Of a stretch of DNA of 64,000 nucleotides, positions 33,852 through 42,914 are shown piece after piece. The DNA lies in assembly GCF_023238205.1 (NCBI RefSeq), contig NZ_CP096662.1, forward strand, positions 104,597-168,596, read 5' to 3'. Below the pieces are notes generated by a model, which did not search any database, was not told the DNA's origin, and was given only the letters and a program-made list of their open reading frames with translations. This stretch comes from Halorussus limi (GTDB lineage: Archaea; Halobacteriota; Halobacteria; Halobacteriales; Haladaptataceae). The position numbers and the translations under genes are program-made. Position 1 is the stretch's first letter, and each line of letters opens with the position of its first letter.

Positions 33852-34175
33852 ATGTCCTACGAGCCACCGACGCCGCCGGCGGAACTCCCGACAGACCTCG
33901 TCAATACGCTCAACGGGTCCTCTTCTGAGCAGCTCCAGCACGTTGCCCGCTACGTTGAAGAGCTAGCTGAGCACAAAGCTCGCGAGGCACGTCTCGAAAA
34001 GGACTCAGATGAAAGCGAAATCGAAGAACGTCCCGACGATCTGCCGGACGACGTCCCGGCGAAGGCCACGATCACGATCAAGGAGATTAACGACAACCGC
34101 TACTACTACTGGCAGTGGCGAGAAGGCGAAAAAGTTCGTTCCCAGTATAAAGGCCCCGTCAATCCCGACGAGTAG
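33852..34175 (+). CDS. Origin-associated DUF6788-like protein, paralog 2
   Basis: The 107-residue protein matches the 10428-10754 product closely: same MSYEPPTPPA start, identical core DDLPDDVPAKATITIKEIND and NRYYYWQWREG, differing mainly in the charged helix. The gene again lies between a TTAACCAACA repeat and a repeat cluster followed by cdc6. Conservation of both protein and context argues for a job at the origin, such as accessory initiator or copy-number control. This is inferred. Confidence 0.77.
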   Translation: MSYEPPTPPAELPTDLVNTLNGSSSEQLQHVARYVEELAEHKAREARLEKDSDESEIEERPDDLPDDVPAKATITIKEINDNRYYYWQWREGEKVRSQYKGPVNPDE

Positions 34176-34228
34176 AGGGTGGTGAACCGTAGCCGAGGGT
34201 TTTGTCAAGCGCAATTAGTAGCAGAGGA

Positions 34229-34481
34229 CACACCCCACAGTGTGAATGGATTCAACCCCACCCCACAGTGTGAATGTGTCCGGTCAGCCCAGACAGGTAA
34301 CACTCGGAGAGAACAGACCCACCCCACGTTTCCGTCGTAACTGGAGGTCGGTGGAGGGAACGCAGCCACGATTGAGGGGGTCAGACCCCCCACGTTTCCG
34401 TCGTTTCGTCACCCCGCCCAAAGTCGATTATTGGGAGGACAAGACGACCTCGGATCACCCACCCCACGTTTCCGACGTATC
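34229..34481. repeat. ORB-like repeat cluster, origin 2, cdc6-2 3' side
   Basis: Two forms alternate in the plus orientation: CACCCCACAGTGTGAATG at about 34231-34248 and 34259-34276, and CCACCCCACGTTTCCGTCG-like copies near 34317-34341, 34383-34407 and 34456-34481. The same two forms occur once each beside the 108-residue gene at origin 1. They differ from the repeats on the other side of cdc6-2. Confidence 0.8.
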
Positions 34482-34529
34482 GGGAGATACACTCGTGATC
34501 AGGGGTGTGGTCAGCGACCGAAACGGGAG

Positions 34530-35807
34530 CTAGGCCAAGTCTTCCAACCGGCTGTCCCGGAGGACAGATTTCAGCACGATGCCGGTGTCCTGAACCAGCC
34601 GGTGCTCGAGATAACTGCCTTCACCCCGGCCACCACCAGTCCGAGTTGATTCAACGACACCGAGGAACGCCTGCTCTTTCAACAGTTCGTAGACGCGGTG
34701 CTCGCTGAGAGTCTTCGCGTCAGCCTTCTCTGTCGTCGCCTGATACCGTTCGTAAATCCGGTTGGTAGAGAATCCATCCTCGTTCGGATTCTCTTCGGTG
34801 AGCAGCGCGAGCGAATAGAGGATGAATTTGACCTGGGTCGTCGACCCACGTAGCAGCTCCTCGAACCGATCGATTTCGGCCCACTCCTGGGCATCGCGAA
34901 CGTGTTCCTCGACGACCGTCTCGACGTTTTCTCGCTCGGCTAGTTCCCCGGCGTGACGAAGAATTTCGATTGCCTTTCTGGCGTCACCGTGTTCTTGGGC
35001 GGCTAGTGCCGCCGTCAGCGGGATCACATCATCCGAGAGAACGCCATCGTGGAACGCGTCCCGTCGGTGCTTCATAATCTCGCGCAGTTGATTCGCGTCG
35101 TAGGGTTGGAAGACAAACTCCTCCTCGCGAAGACTGGACTTGACGCGTTCGTTCAGCTGGTCGCGATACTCGATCTTGTTACTGACTGCGATGACGCCCA
35201 AGTGGCAATCAGCTTTCCCCGATTCGCGGGCCCGCGACAACTGCATAAGAATATCGTCGTCATCGAGTCGGTCCACCTCGTCGAGGATGATGATAACTGA
35301 CTCGTAGGCAGTATCCAGAATCTCCCAGAGATAGTCGTAGTATTCACCGCTGCCAATCCCTGCGCGTGGAATATCGAAGTCAGTCTCGTCCGTCTCGTTG
35401 AGTGAACGAGTTACCGTCCTCGCGACGCGTGTCTGTGTGTTGTGCTGCGCGCAGTCGACGTAGACCGTGCCGACGGACACACCGTTCGACTCCGCGGCTC
35501 GGCGGGCTCGTTCGGTGACGTGACGGGCAACGAGCGACTTCCCGGTTCCCGTTTTGCCGTAAATAATCACGTTGTTGGGCGGATCGCCACGAACGATCGG
35601 CCTGAGTTCAGCAGCAACGGCCTTGATCTCGCCATCCCGGCCGACGATACGGCCGCTTTCAGGGACGTGGCCAACCTTCAGCAGTTCCTTTCGAGCGAAA
35701 ATGTTGGCTCGGTCGGGGTCGTCTTCATCAAAGTCAAAGAGGGGATCGTCAGCGGGATCCTCGTAGCGTCCGTCGAAGTCAGAGAGTTGGGACGGTTCCT
35801 CAGCCAT
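34530..35807 (-). CDS. cdc6: Orc1/Cdc6 replication initiator 2
   Basis: ATG 35807 gives 425 residues (a TTG 3 bp upstream is also in frame). Walker A GKTGTGKS is at 84-91 and Walker B VIIILDEVD at about 171-179. A sensor region (GVIAVSNKIEYRD) and a C-terminal winged helix follow. It lacks the long acidic N-terminus of initiator 1. Distinct repeat classes flank it, so it probably has its own origin specificity, with the ACCCCTCGTCCAGAGTGAA class as the best candidate. Confidence 0.93.
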   Translation of the reverse strand: MAEEPSQLSDFDGRYEDPADDPLFDFDEDDPDRANIFARKELLKVGHVPESGRIVGRDGEIKAVAAELRPIVRGDPPNNVIIYGKTGTGKSLVARHVTERARRAAESNGVSVGTVYVDCAQHNTQTRVARTVTRSLNETDETDFDIPRAGIGSGEYYDYLWEILDTAYESVIIILDEVDRLDDDDILMQLSRARESGKADCHLGVIAVSNKIEYRDQLNERVKSSLREEEFVFQPYDANQLREIMKHRRDAFHDGVLSDDVIPLTAALAAQEHGDARKAIEILRHAGELAERENVETVVEEHVRDAQEWAEIDRFEELLRGSTTQVKFILYSLALLTEENPNEDGFSTNRIYERYQATTEKADAKTLSEHRVYELLKEQAFLGVVESTRTGGGRGEGSYLEHRLVQDTGIVLKSVLRDSRLEDLA

Positions 35808-35980
35808 CAATATCAGATATCGCGGATGGGACCTACTTAATGATTTGGCTACCTCGACCAGAGTGTAAATCGGGCTATGGTCGTCTTCTGATGTTTCGTC
35901 GCTGGCGTATCATCCTCACAAAGGTTCGAGTCGGTCCCGAGTGAAATCGGATTCGGAGCAAGAGTTACCGACGCAAACCG

Positions 35981-36510
35981 GCACCCCCAATCCAGAGTGA
36001 AAGCGCCGGACCGGAGCGGGTTTGACACACCCCTGGTCAAGAGTGAATAGCCCTCCATCCGGTGAGCAGCGTACTTGGTTGAGACGACACCCCCCGTCCA
36101 GAGTGTATCTCCCGAACTGGGGAATCAATCATTTCTATGAGAGGACACATCGGCACTGGATGTCTGACGCACGGCAGACACCCCTCGTCCAGAGTGAAAG
36201 CGCCGGTGTGACGAGCTGGAGTGGAGTGTGAATCTCGAATGATGGTGACGAGCGTTCGTCGGCACCCCCAGTCAAGAGTGAAGACGCAGGTCAGATCTCC
36301 AGCCGAAGTAAAGCAGGGTACAATCGGAACTGTCGGGATCGAGTATCTTGATTCCGATTGATGAGGGAGATCGGGAAATACCAATCCCGATTTTGGCTTT
36401 GATGCCGGTTCGGTGGTTGGTGAATAGTCAGAATGACGATTGTTCCTTCAACGTCTCATAATACGCGGACGATGGAATCGAACCCCCACACCCCTCGTCC
36501 AGAGTGAAAC
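35981..36510. repeat. ORB-like repeats, origin 2, upstream of cdc6-2
   Basis: Plus-oriented copies with core ACCCCTCGTCCAGAGTGAA or variants occur at about 35981-36004, 36026-36050, 36087-36109, 36176-36200, 36262-36283 and 36487-36510. A weak copy lies near 35851. An inverted copy at 36886-36912 faces the last one. They differ in their 3' half from the origin-1 class, consistent with a separate initiator. Confidence 0.85.
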
Positions 36511-36912
36511 GCTACGAGAGTCCCTCGGCTCACCGGGCGGGAACCACACGACGAGTCGGCTGGGAAGTACCGAAATCACAAGACGTGAGACGAGTATCCC
36601 TCGAACAGCAGTCGTCACACAGTCGAAGATCCTCCAAACATACCAACCTGCATAGTATTACCTAGAAGTTTTATTACTACCTACCCCCTACCACTCTCCA
36701 AGTGCATTCAGCACAGGAAAGAGGACGAAGGCGGCATTCGTCCGGGTGGTTTCGAACCGCTGCTCGTGTTTGCTGTTCCATTTCTTCCGTGTTCTCTCGT
36801 CTCAGGCAGTCTTACCGTGATTCTTGCTGAGCTTCTCCCACGAGAACCCCCGTTTCCCGTGGACCTCACCCCACTCTCTTGATTGGTTTTCACTCTGGAC
36901 GAGGGGTGTGTG
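36487..36912. other. Putative replication origin 2 (inverted ORBs around AT-rich stretch)
   Basis: A plus-strand ORB at 36487-36510 and a minus-strand copy at 36886-36912 bracket an interval whose most AT-rich part is about 36640-36700 (GTATTACC, AAGTTTTATTACTAC). The layout equals that of origin 1, including the cdc6 gene on the left and polB sequence on the right. Confidence 0.8.
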
Positions 36913-36956
36913 GGCGAAGTATTCTCTCCAGGTCCCTTCCGTGTCTCCACTCAGCA

Positions 36957-36997
36957 TTAACCAACAAACCTCCCGATACCTCGATAGTGTTGGTTAA
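36957..36997. repeat. TTAACCAACA inverted repeat, copy 7
   Basis: Arms TTAACCAACA and TGTTGGTTAA lie between origin 2 and polB. The right arm supplies the TAA stop of polB (36994-36996), so this copy overlaps a coding end, unlike the others. Confidence 0.92.
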
Positions 36998-39165
36998 CCT
37001 CTCTCAATCTCGGTGAAGGCGGCCAAGTCCGTTTCCCGAGTTTCCTCGATCTCGCGTTGAATCTCCGTCCGATCCCAGCCAAGCGGTGCCAGCACACTCT
37101 CGACCGCTCTGACGAGTTGCGTCTCGTAGTACGACGCATCGTACGACTCTACCTCTTCGTGGGCCAACGCGACCCGCTCTCGCGAACTCTTCTCGTCGTC
37201 GACGACCACGTACTCGATGTCCTGTCCCGGGTGGATAGCGAGGTCCTGGTCCCGAGCCCGCTTCAGCGCCGCCACGTTCTGCGTGTTCTGCGTGTACCCT
37301 TCCAGCGGCTTGGAGACACGATTCCGTTCGACGAGCTGCTCGACCGGCACCGTTCCAGCGTGGAGGCGCTTGATCGCGTCCTGAAGACAGTCAAATACGG
37401 TGTCCGGTGACCGCGTGGCATCGAGCCGTTCGAGACAGTCCCGCTGGACGTCCTCGATGAACGGCGGGGTCGAACGCTGTCGGGCTTCGATACCTCTGAC
37501 CTTGAAGTCGTCGTCGCCGGCGACCTTCCCAAAGTACTTGGTCAGCGCGCCGGCGTCGCTCTCGCGCTGCGGCACGAACGCCACCCAGTCGTACTGAGCT
37601 TCGTGTTCGAGTCGAATCTCGACGCAGTCGGTGATCTCCGTTGCGAGCGTCTGGAGGTCCTCGCGGTCATCGTCGTCGACGTCGGGATGCGGGGTCACCC
37701 AGATGGAGTCGACGATGCCGTGGACGACCCGCCAGCCGCCGGCTTCCAGCCGCTGTTTCGCCGTCAGTAGTATCTCGCGAGCAAACGCGTTGATCGCCTC
37801 GTGGCACTCGATGCGGCCGAACTTCGCGTTGCTGAACCCTTGATAGCCGAAGCAGGCGACGAGGATCCACTTTAGCGCTCCCGACCGTCCCTCGAGTTCC
37901 GCCAGCCGGTCCTCGTTGGGGTCGTCCCGTTCTTTCTCGTGACGGATGGCCGCCTTGATCTCGTCGCGAGCGTCGATGATCGGCTGTAGCACGTCGACGA
38001 GGTAGCCCTGGTCGTCGCAGATCGAGTATCCGAGGCCGGGGACGTCGTCGCGGTCGCCGTGGCAGTCACACCGGATGACGTCCGGTGAGACGTTCCGGGT
38101 ACAGATGATGTTCGGATACAACGAGGAGAAGTCGAGTTCGTGGACGTTCTCGTGGAGGCCGACCTCGGGCGCGAAGATGAACCCGCCGCGGTCGGCGTCA
38201 TGGAGCGTCCCCATCGGCTTGTAGAACTCGTGGCGCCAGGAGTTCCATGGCACGAGGACGCCACGGTCGTGGGCCTCGCAAATCTGGATCGCCGTCAGCA
38301 CGTTCCCGATCGACGCCCACGCAAGTTCCTGGACGGGCTTCTTTGAGCGCGACACGAGGTCGAGGACGCCGTCGAGGTTCGTCTCCCCGTAGAAGAACGT
38401 GTTCGACTCGTCGATAATCACCCGGCCGGGCACGTTGTACCGCGCCGGTGAGTGACCGACGCGGCCGTAGCTCGAGTACGTCGACCGGCTCGCGAGCTGC
38501 TGGAAGTCGATGTCCGGCCATCGACTCAGCGAGAAGTCGTCGACGCCGGCGTCCGTCGCCATCTCGTACAGAGTAGGGACGATCTCGCTCGTCGAGCAGA
38601 CCAGGACGTCCGGATCGTGTGCTTCGAGCGCCCCCTGGACGGCGGTCAGGATATCCGTCGGCGAGCCGGTGACGGTGTCGCCGGCGACGGACAGTTCCCC
38701 GTAGACGTCGTTGCTCGTTTCGGTCACCGGCACGCTAAGCCGGAGCGTCGACAGCTCGCTCGCGGGTGTCGGATCGGCGCCGGTCTCTAGACAGTATCGG
38801 AACTCCCGCGAGAAGTCGACGTTGAAGCAGGCGAGATCCCCGACCGGATACTCCGACAGCTGACGCGCTTTCCGGGCGAGTGGGGTGACGCGGTCGATGT
38901 GGGCGACGTCGACCGCGAGAACGGTCTCCTCGGCCCGTCGAAAGCCCGGCCGTCGCGTAACCATTTCGGTCGTGACGACGTCCGGGTGCTGGTCGTACAC
39001 CGACTGGAGTGTCGTGAGGTCGAGGTCGGCATCAGGGTCGCGACCGGCCACGTAGAAGCGTGGGGTGTAGTCATCGCGCTCGGTCGCGACGGCGCCGTCG
39101 GCGGTTGCCTCCCACTCCAGGACGCGGCCGTCGTCCAGGAAGTCGATGCTGAACGGCATCGTCAC
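36994..39165 (-). CDS. polB: Family-B DNA polymerase with altered motifs
   Basis: The 723-residue polymerase keeps motif A (LDFSSLYPNI, D345) and motif B (KWILVACFGYQGFSNAKFG, about 425-443). Motif C reads HGIVDS rather than YGDTDS, so only D486 remains of the usual Asp pair. The N-terminal exonuclease region lacks recognisable ExoI-III acidic residues. GTG 39165 overlaps the stop of the upstream gene (GTGA), indicating coupled translation. It may be a plasmid replicative or translesion enzyme, or a partly inactive polymerase. It is the last gene of a three-gene minus-strand operon. Confidence 0.88.
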   Translation of the reverse strand: MTMPFSIDFLDDGRVLEWEATADGAVATERDDYTPRFYVAGRDPDADLDLTTLQSVYDQHPDVVTTEMVTRRPGFRRAEETVLAVDVAHIDRVTPLARKARQLSEYPVGDLACFNVDFSREFRYCLETGADPTPASELSTLRLSVPVTETSNDVYGELSVAGDTVTGSPTDILTAVQGALEAHDPDVLVCSTSEIVPTLYEMATDAGVDDFSLSRWPDIDFQQLASRSTYSSYGRVGHSPARYNVPGRVIIDESNTFFYGETNLDGVLDLVSRSKKPVQELAWASIGNVLTAIQICEAHDRGVLVPWNSWRHEFYKPMGTLHDADRGGFIFAPEVGLHENVHELDFSSLYPNIICTRNVSPDVIRCDCHGDRDDVPGLGYSICDDQGYLVDVLQPIIDARDEIKAAIRHEKERDDPNEDRLAELEGRSGALKWILVACFGYQGFSNAKFGRIECHEAINAFAREILLTAKQRLEAGGWRVVHGIVDSIWVTPHPDVDDDDREDLQTLATEITDCVEIRLEHEAQYDWVAFVPQRESDAGALTKYFGKVAGDDDFKVRGIEARQRSTPPFIEDVQRDCLERLDATRSPDTVFDCLQDAIKRLHAGTVPVEQLVERNRVSKPLEGYTQNTQNVAALKRARDQDLAIHPGQDIEYVVVDDEKSSRERVALAHEEVESYDASYYETQLVRAVESVLAPLGWDRTEIQREIEETRETDLAAFTEIERG

Positions 39166-39467
39166 GGGTCCGAGTCTGATGGAGCGGCCTCCTTGTCATC
39201 ACGTGCTGCGACCGCGGCCTCGAGTTCCTCGAGGCGTTCCTCGTGGTCGTCGAGGCGGCCCTCCTGTTCGAGATCAATGCTGAGCAGCGCCGGCAGCAGC
39301 GGGTTCTGGTGGTTCAACAGCCCGCTCGCGTCGGCGTGCTTGCGGGCGTACTCGAACAGCTGGTCGAAGCGCGGTTGGTCGCGACGCCGCAGTGCCCGCC
39401 GGAACTCTGCCCAGCGCTCTTCGATGGCCCGCAGCGCATCTCGGTAGGTTGGGTTCGTACGCCCCAT
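39162..39467 (-). CDS. Small helical protein in polB operon
   Basis: ATG 39467, just after the stop of the upstream gene, encodes 101 residues: MGRTNPTYRDALRAIEERWA, then a basic helix (FRRALRRRDQPRFDQLFEYA) and a C-terminal coiled coil (DLEQEGRLDDHEERLEELEAAV). The basic then acidic layout suggests DNA contact plus oligomerisation. Its conserved place between a RecA-like gene and polB suggests a polymerase accessory subunit. Confidence 0.7.
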   Translation of the reverse strand: MGRTNPTYRDALRAIEERWAEFRRALRRRDQPRFDQLFEYARKHADASGLLNHQNPLLPALLSIDLEQEGRLDDHEERLEELEAAVAARDDKEAAPSDSDP

Positions 39468-39469
39468 CG

Positions 39470-40420
39470 CTATCGGCCTCCTGTACCGCTCGCCGTCCAC
39501 GCATCGAGCAAGGGGTCCGCGGTGGCCGCCACCGTCTCACCGTCAGCTGTGACGCCTGTCCCGACGCCCTCTGGGGTCGGCGTCGACGCGGCCGGCGTCG
39601 TCGGTTCCACGCCGACCTGCGTGGCGCGTGCCGCGAGCAGCTGCCGCCAGTACGCGAACGTCGTCTGGTAGTACGCGCCGTCGTCGACGGGATAGACGAG
39701 CGTCTCGAAGTCCTCGCCGACGACCCGTGGGCCCATCCGCGTCTGCTCGCACTCGAGGTAGTGGTCGGCGACCGTCGCGACTGGCTCGGTGAATTCGTTT
39801 TGTTCGTTTCGCGTAACGAGCACCGGGATGTCGTACCCCTTGGCGTAGGTCGCTAACCGGGCAAGGGTGCGGGCTTGGAGGGTTTTTGCGTGAGTCTCGC
39901 CGAGGGTATCGTCGGCGCGGTACTGGGCGTCGACGGCCGGCGCGACGATGAGGGCGGGTGTGTGGGGGGACGTTTCCTTGTCGCGACTTGGTGCCCGTCG
40001 ACCGGCCGCCCCGGCATCGGTGGTGGACATTTGGATCGACTTGTTCACTGCCGTCGGGAGATCACAGACGGCGCCGTAGTGCTGGTAGGCGGTGAATCCG
40101 CGTGCGACGTGGATTCGGTTGAGCAACCGTTGACTGGGGGCTATCTGGGCGAGTGTCGTCGTTGTCGCGTGGCCGTTTGCGTCGACCCAGAAGGCGGGCC
40201 CGTCGTGCAGGAGGAGATGGTCGAGCACGAGCGACTGCAGGATCGGGACGCCGCGGCCACTCTCGACGTCGAGCAGCGTGATTCCGTCGTCGAGCTGCGG
40301 TAACAGCATCTCGTCCGTAGCCGGATCGGCCTGGTCAGCGAGGGACCGATTGCGGTCAGCGCCCCGTGTCGGCTGGTCGACCGCCAACCGGTTCGACGTC
40401 GATGTAGAGTGCTTAGGCAT
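39470..40420 (-). CDS. RecA/RadA-like protein with degenerate nucleotide-binding site
   Basis: ATG 40420 gives 316 residues. The central part (AFWVDANGHATTTTLAQI, RLLNRIHVARGFTAYQHYGA, then PALIVAPAVDAQYRADDT) follows the strand order of a RecA/KaiC-like core. The expected P-loop position reads VESGRGVPILQSLVL, lacking GxxxxGKT. It therefore probably does not bind ATP normally. A Thr/Pro/Ala-rich tail ends the protein. It is the first gene of the polB operon and may assist repair or replication. Confidence 0.55.
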   Translation of the reverse strand: MPKHSTSTSNRLAVDQPTRGADRNRSLADQADPATDEMLLPQLDDGITLLDVESGRGVPILQSLVLDHLLLHDGPAFWVDANGHATTTTLAQIAPSQRLLNRIHVARGFTAYQHYGAVCDLPTAVNKSIQMSTTDAGAAGRRAPSRDKETSPHTPALIVAPAVDAQYRADDTLGETHAKTLQARTLARLATYAKGYDIPVLVTRNEQNEFTEPVATVADHYLECEQTRMGPRVVGEDFETLVYPVDDGAYYQTTFAYWRQLLAARATQVGVEPTTPAASTPTPEGVGTGVTADGETVAATADPLLDAWTASGTGGR

Positions 40421-40576
40421 ACTCAACTAGATGCCCACCTTTCCGATAAGCCGCGGCGTGTCACTTCCGCGTTTCAGGGAACCGATCTGAATACAACAAG
40501 TGGCGTCGTTGTTTGCGTGTTTTCGTGTTAGAATGTACACTTCCGAGAACAATTCCGATATGAGACGCCTCCTTCG

Positions 40577-40619
40577 TTAACCAACAATTGGATGCATACT
40601 CCCTTGGTCTGTTGGTTAA
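40577..40619. repeat. TTAACCAACA inverted repeat, copy 8
   Basis: Arms TTAACCAACA and TGTTGGTTAA are separated by 23 nt. It lies between the promoter of the polB operon and the 3' end of the DUF262 gene. Confidence 0.92.
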
Positions 40620-40699
40620 TACGTGAGGAGCTCAGTAGCCCGTTGTCTCAGTTTAATTTCTGTGAAAATTCTATAGGACTGCGACGTGCAATTCTCTCT

Positions 40700-42613
40700 T
40701 CACTTCACGTATTTGTCAATCAAGTAGTCGGTAATCTGCTCTTCGCGAGCCTGGATAAACGCCTGTGCGTTCTCCGGGGTGGGCTCGATATCGGGATACT
40801 GATTTACACGTTGAATACGCTCAGACTCGGCGTTGCCGAGGTCGTCCAACCAGTCGTGGGGCCACTGGTCGCTTTTGATTTCTTCGTTCATCTCGTGTGG
40901 CAACAGCTGTAGATTCCCGATTCGATTAAGATCAACAGTCTCTCCAATAGATTCAGATACGGATTCTGCCCTGCTTTTCGGGTAGATGTGGTCAACCGAG
41001 TAGTCGCCAATACTGGTGGACGTCGATTGCGTATATGATTCCTCAATGAGGCCGAGTACTGCCGTGACATCTGTGTCAGTAAATACAGGCTCTCCTGGGC
41101 TGCTCTCGTAACGAGCGTTGGCTACGACTCGACGGATATCTTCAGCAGATGGGCTGATGTTCTCCGATTCAAATAGCTCCTCTCCTGGGAAAACGATGGG
41201 CTCGTTGGGTTCTGGTTCCCATTCGCGAAGGTATCGCATCCAGTTGCGGCACTTGCCGTAGGTCAGAACCTGGTAGTACTTGTTCAGCAAGAGGGCTCTT
41301 GCGACGAACTGGAAAACACTCTCGCGGTTCGCGTCGGAGACCTCAGCATCCGGATTCTGGTAATAGAACACGCCAAGTAGTGCGAAAATGGGCATCGTGT
41401 TCATAACCGAGCTCCGAATCCCGCTCTCAATTACTGTCTGGAAAGCCTTCTCGAGCGATGACCGAAACCACTCGAATCGCCGTCCGGCGACGACGGGCTC
41501 ATTATACAGCCACCGCTCGCGCATCTCGTCCATTCTATCTTCATCGATACTGCTAAGATTGCTGCGGAGGAGGTCTGTTCCGACTAGGTATGCTGTATAT
41601 CGGAGAAACAGCTTCCGGTCGATTTCTTGCTCATACTCAGGGAACTTCTGTTTAAATTCGTCAATCCAATCTTGGATGACCTCCCGAGGATTGATTCGCT
41701 CCCCCTCCTCTTCCGCGTACGGCCAATAACTCATTAGTTTTGAGAGGAGGAGCTGGTAGGGCTTCGGATCAGAGCCCTCCATGTTCAGCCTCGTGAATAT
41801 CTCGGGAATTTCAGACCTATCCTTGTTCGTACTGTCTGTTTCGAGATCGTCCTGTAGAACGTTGCTCGTAATGTCTCTCGCGACGGCTATCGAAATACTG
41901 CGCAGCTGGTAGCGGGTTTCGTTGTCCGCCCTCAATTCGGCGGTGTCCACGTATTCATCGACGACTTCGCTAAGTGCTCTTCCCTCAAGCACCGTGGAGT
42001 TCCCGGAGCCCCCGTCGTCGCCTCCGTTCCATAACTCCCCGACCGGCATCCACAGGTGTCGCGTGTCGCCAGTCATGGAATAGCCCGTCTCGTCCGTTCC
42101 TCCAAACTTCCCTGTCGATTTGAACTCAAACTCGTAGTCGCCTGCTGTATCGTCGCGATCGTACTCTGGGTGGCCGAATAGGTCAACGCACAGCCGCTGG
42201 CCTTCCCAGTACTGGAGCTGATCACTGGGCTTCCCTCGTCCGCCATTGTATACGGTAATCCCGCCCTCGACACCGATATAGAGCGAGTTCAAGCGCTGCT
42301 GGCCGTCTATAATCAGAATCTCCGGTTCTTTGTCTTCAACCTCCTGATTGTAGAGGTCGTATTCTGCCAAAACTGGATCCGGTGGCCGATAGTCATCAGC
42401 GACATACATCCGCAGGAAATTATACGAGTTGTAGTCGCTGATATTGGCCGCTCGAACTCTCCATTCAGTTATGGCTCCGATTGGATAGTCTCGAATCAAT
42501 GAATCGAACAGTTCCTCAATCTGCCTGGGATTCCAGACAAACTCCCGCTGGAGGCCGGGAAGAAAGATATGGTCGTTTATTTCAGACAAATAATCCGAGA
42601 CCTGTCTGGACAT
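40700..42613 (-). CDS. DUF262/HNH (GmrSD-like) putative restriction protein
   Basis: ATG 42613 gives 637 residues. The N-terminal DUF262 has LPGLQREFVWNPRQIEELFD and DGQQRL near residue 103, the nucleotide-sensing half of GmrSD-type enzymes. The C-terminal part has DYSVDHIYPKSRAE and NRIGNLQLLP, matching a DUF1524/HNH nuclease. This single-chain layout is known from type IV-like restriction of modified DNA. Metal-binding His/Asp residues are in place, so it is probably active. Confidence 0.85.
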   Translation of the reverse strand: MSRQVSDYLSEINDHIFLPGLQREFVWNPRQIEELFDSLIRDYPIGAITEWRVRAANISDYNSYNFLRMYVADDYRPPDPVLAEYDLYNQEVEDKEPEILIIDGQQRLNSLYIGVEGGITVYNGGRGKPSDQLQYWEGQRLCVDLFGHPEYDRDDTAGDYEFEFKSTGKFGGTDETGYSMTGDTRHLWMPVGELWNGGDDGGSGNSTVLEGRALSEVVDEYVDTAELRADNETRYQLRSISIAVARDITSNVLQDDLETDSTNKDRSEIPEIFTRLNMEGSDPKPYQLLLSKLMSYWPYAEEEGERINPREVIQDWIDEFKQKFPEYEQEIDRKLFLRYTAYLVGTDLLRSNLSSIDEDRMDEMRERWLYNEPVVAGRRFEWFRSSLEKAFQTVIESGIRSSVMNTMPIFALLGVFYYQNPDAEVSDANRESVFQFVARALLLNKYYQVLTYGKCRNWMRYLREWEPEPNEPIVFPGEELFESENISPSAEDIRRVVANARYESSPGEPVFTDTDVTAVLGLIEESYTQSTSTSIGDYSVDHIYPKSRAESVSESIGETVDLNRIGNLQLLPHEMNEEIKSDQWPHDWLDDLGNAESERIQRVNQYPDIEPTPENAQAFIQAREEQITDYLIDKYVK

Positions 42614-42809
42614 GGTCACCAGAACGGAAGATGAGTATTTATACTCTGCCGTCGCCCATCGAATTCCGGGTGTATCCTGCCCCGGATCAACTCGAAGGCC
42701 TAGCTGAGCTGCTAAGTTACGGTGTGGGTGAGTTAGTCGCCGAATTTTGGGATCGTGCGTCCGGTTCCGTGAAGTTTCCAGAATCAGACTTGTCTAGTAC
42801 TACCTCCGT

Positions 42810-42850
42810 TAACCAACACTCTATGGATGGCGGGGCGTATGTTGGTTAAG
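42810..42850. repeat. TTAACCAACA inverted repeat, copy 9
   Basis: Arms TTAACCAACA and TGTTGGTTAA are separated by 21 nt, in the divergent region between the DUF262 and SRAP genes. It is the rightmost copy seen. Confidence 0.92.
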
Positions 42851-42914
42851 CACGTTGGTTCCACGAAGTTCCTGTGCGACCACGTTGAAGATGCCTCCCT
42901 CTGAACTCTCTAGT

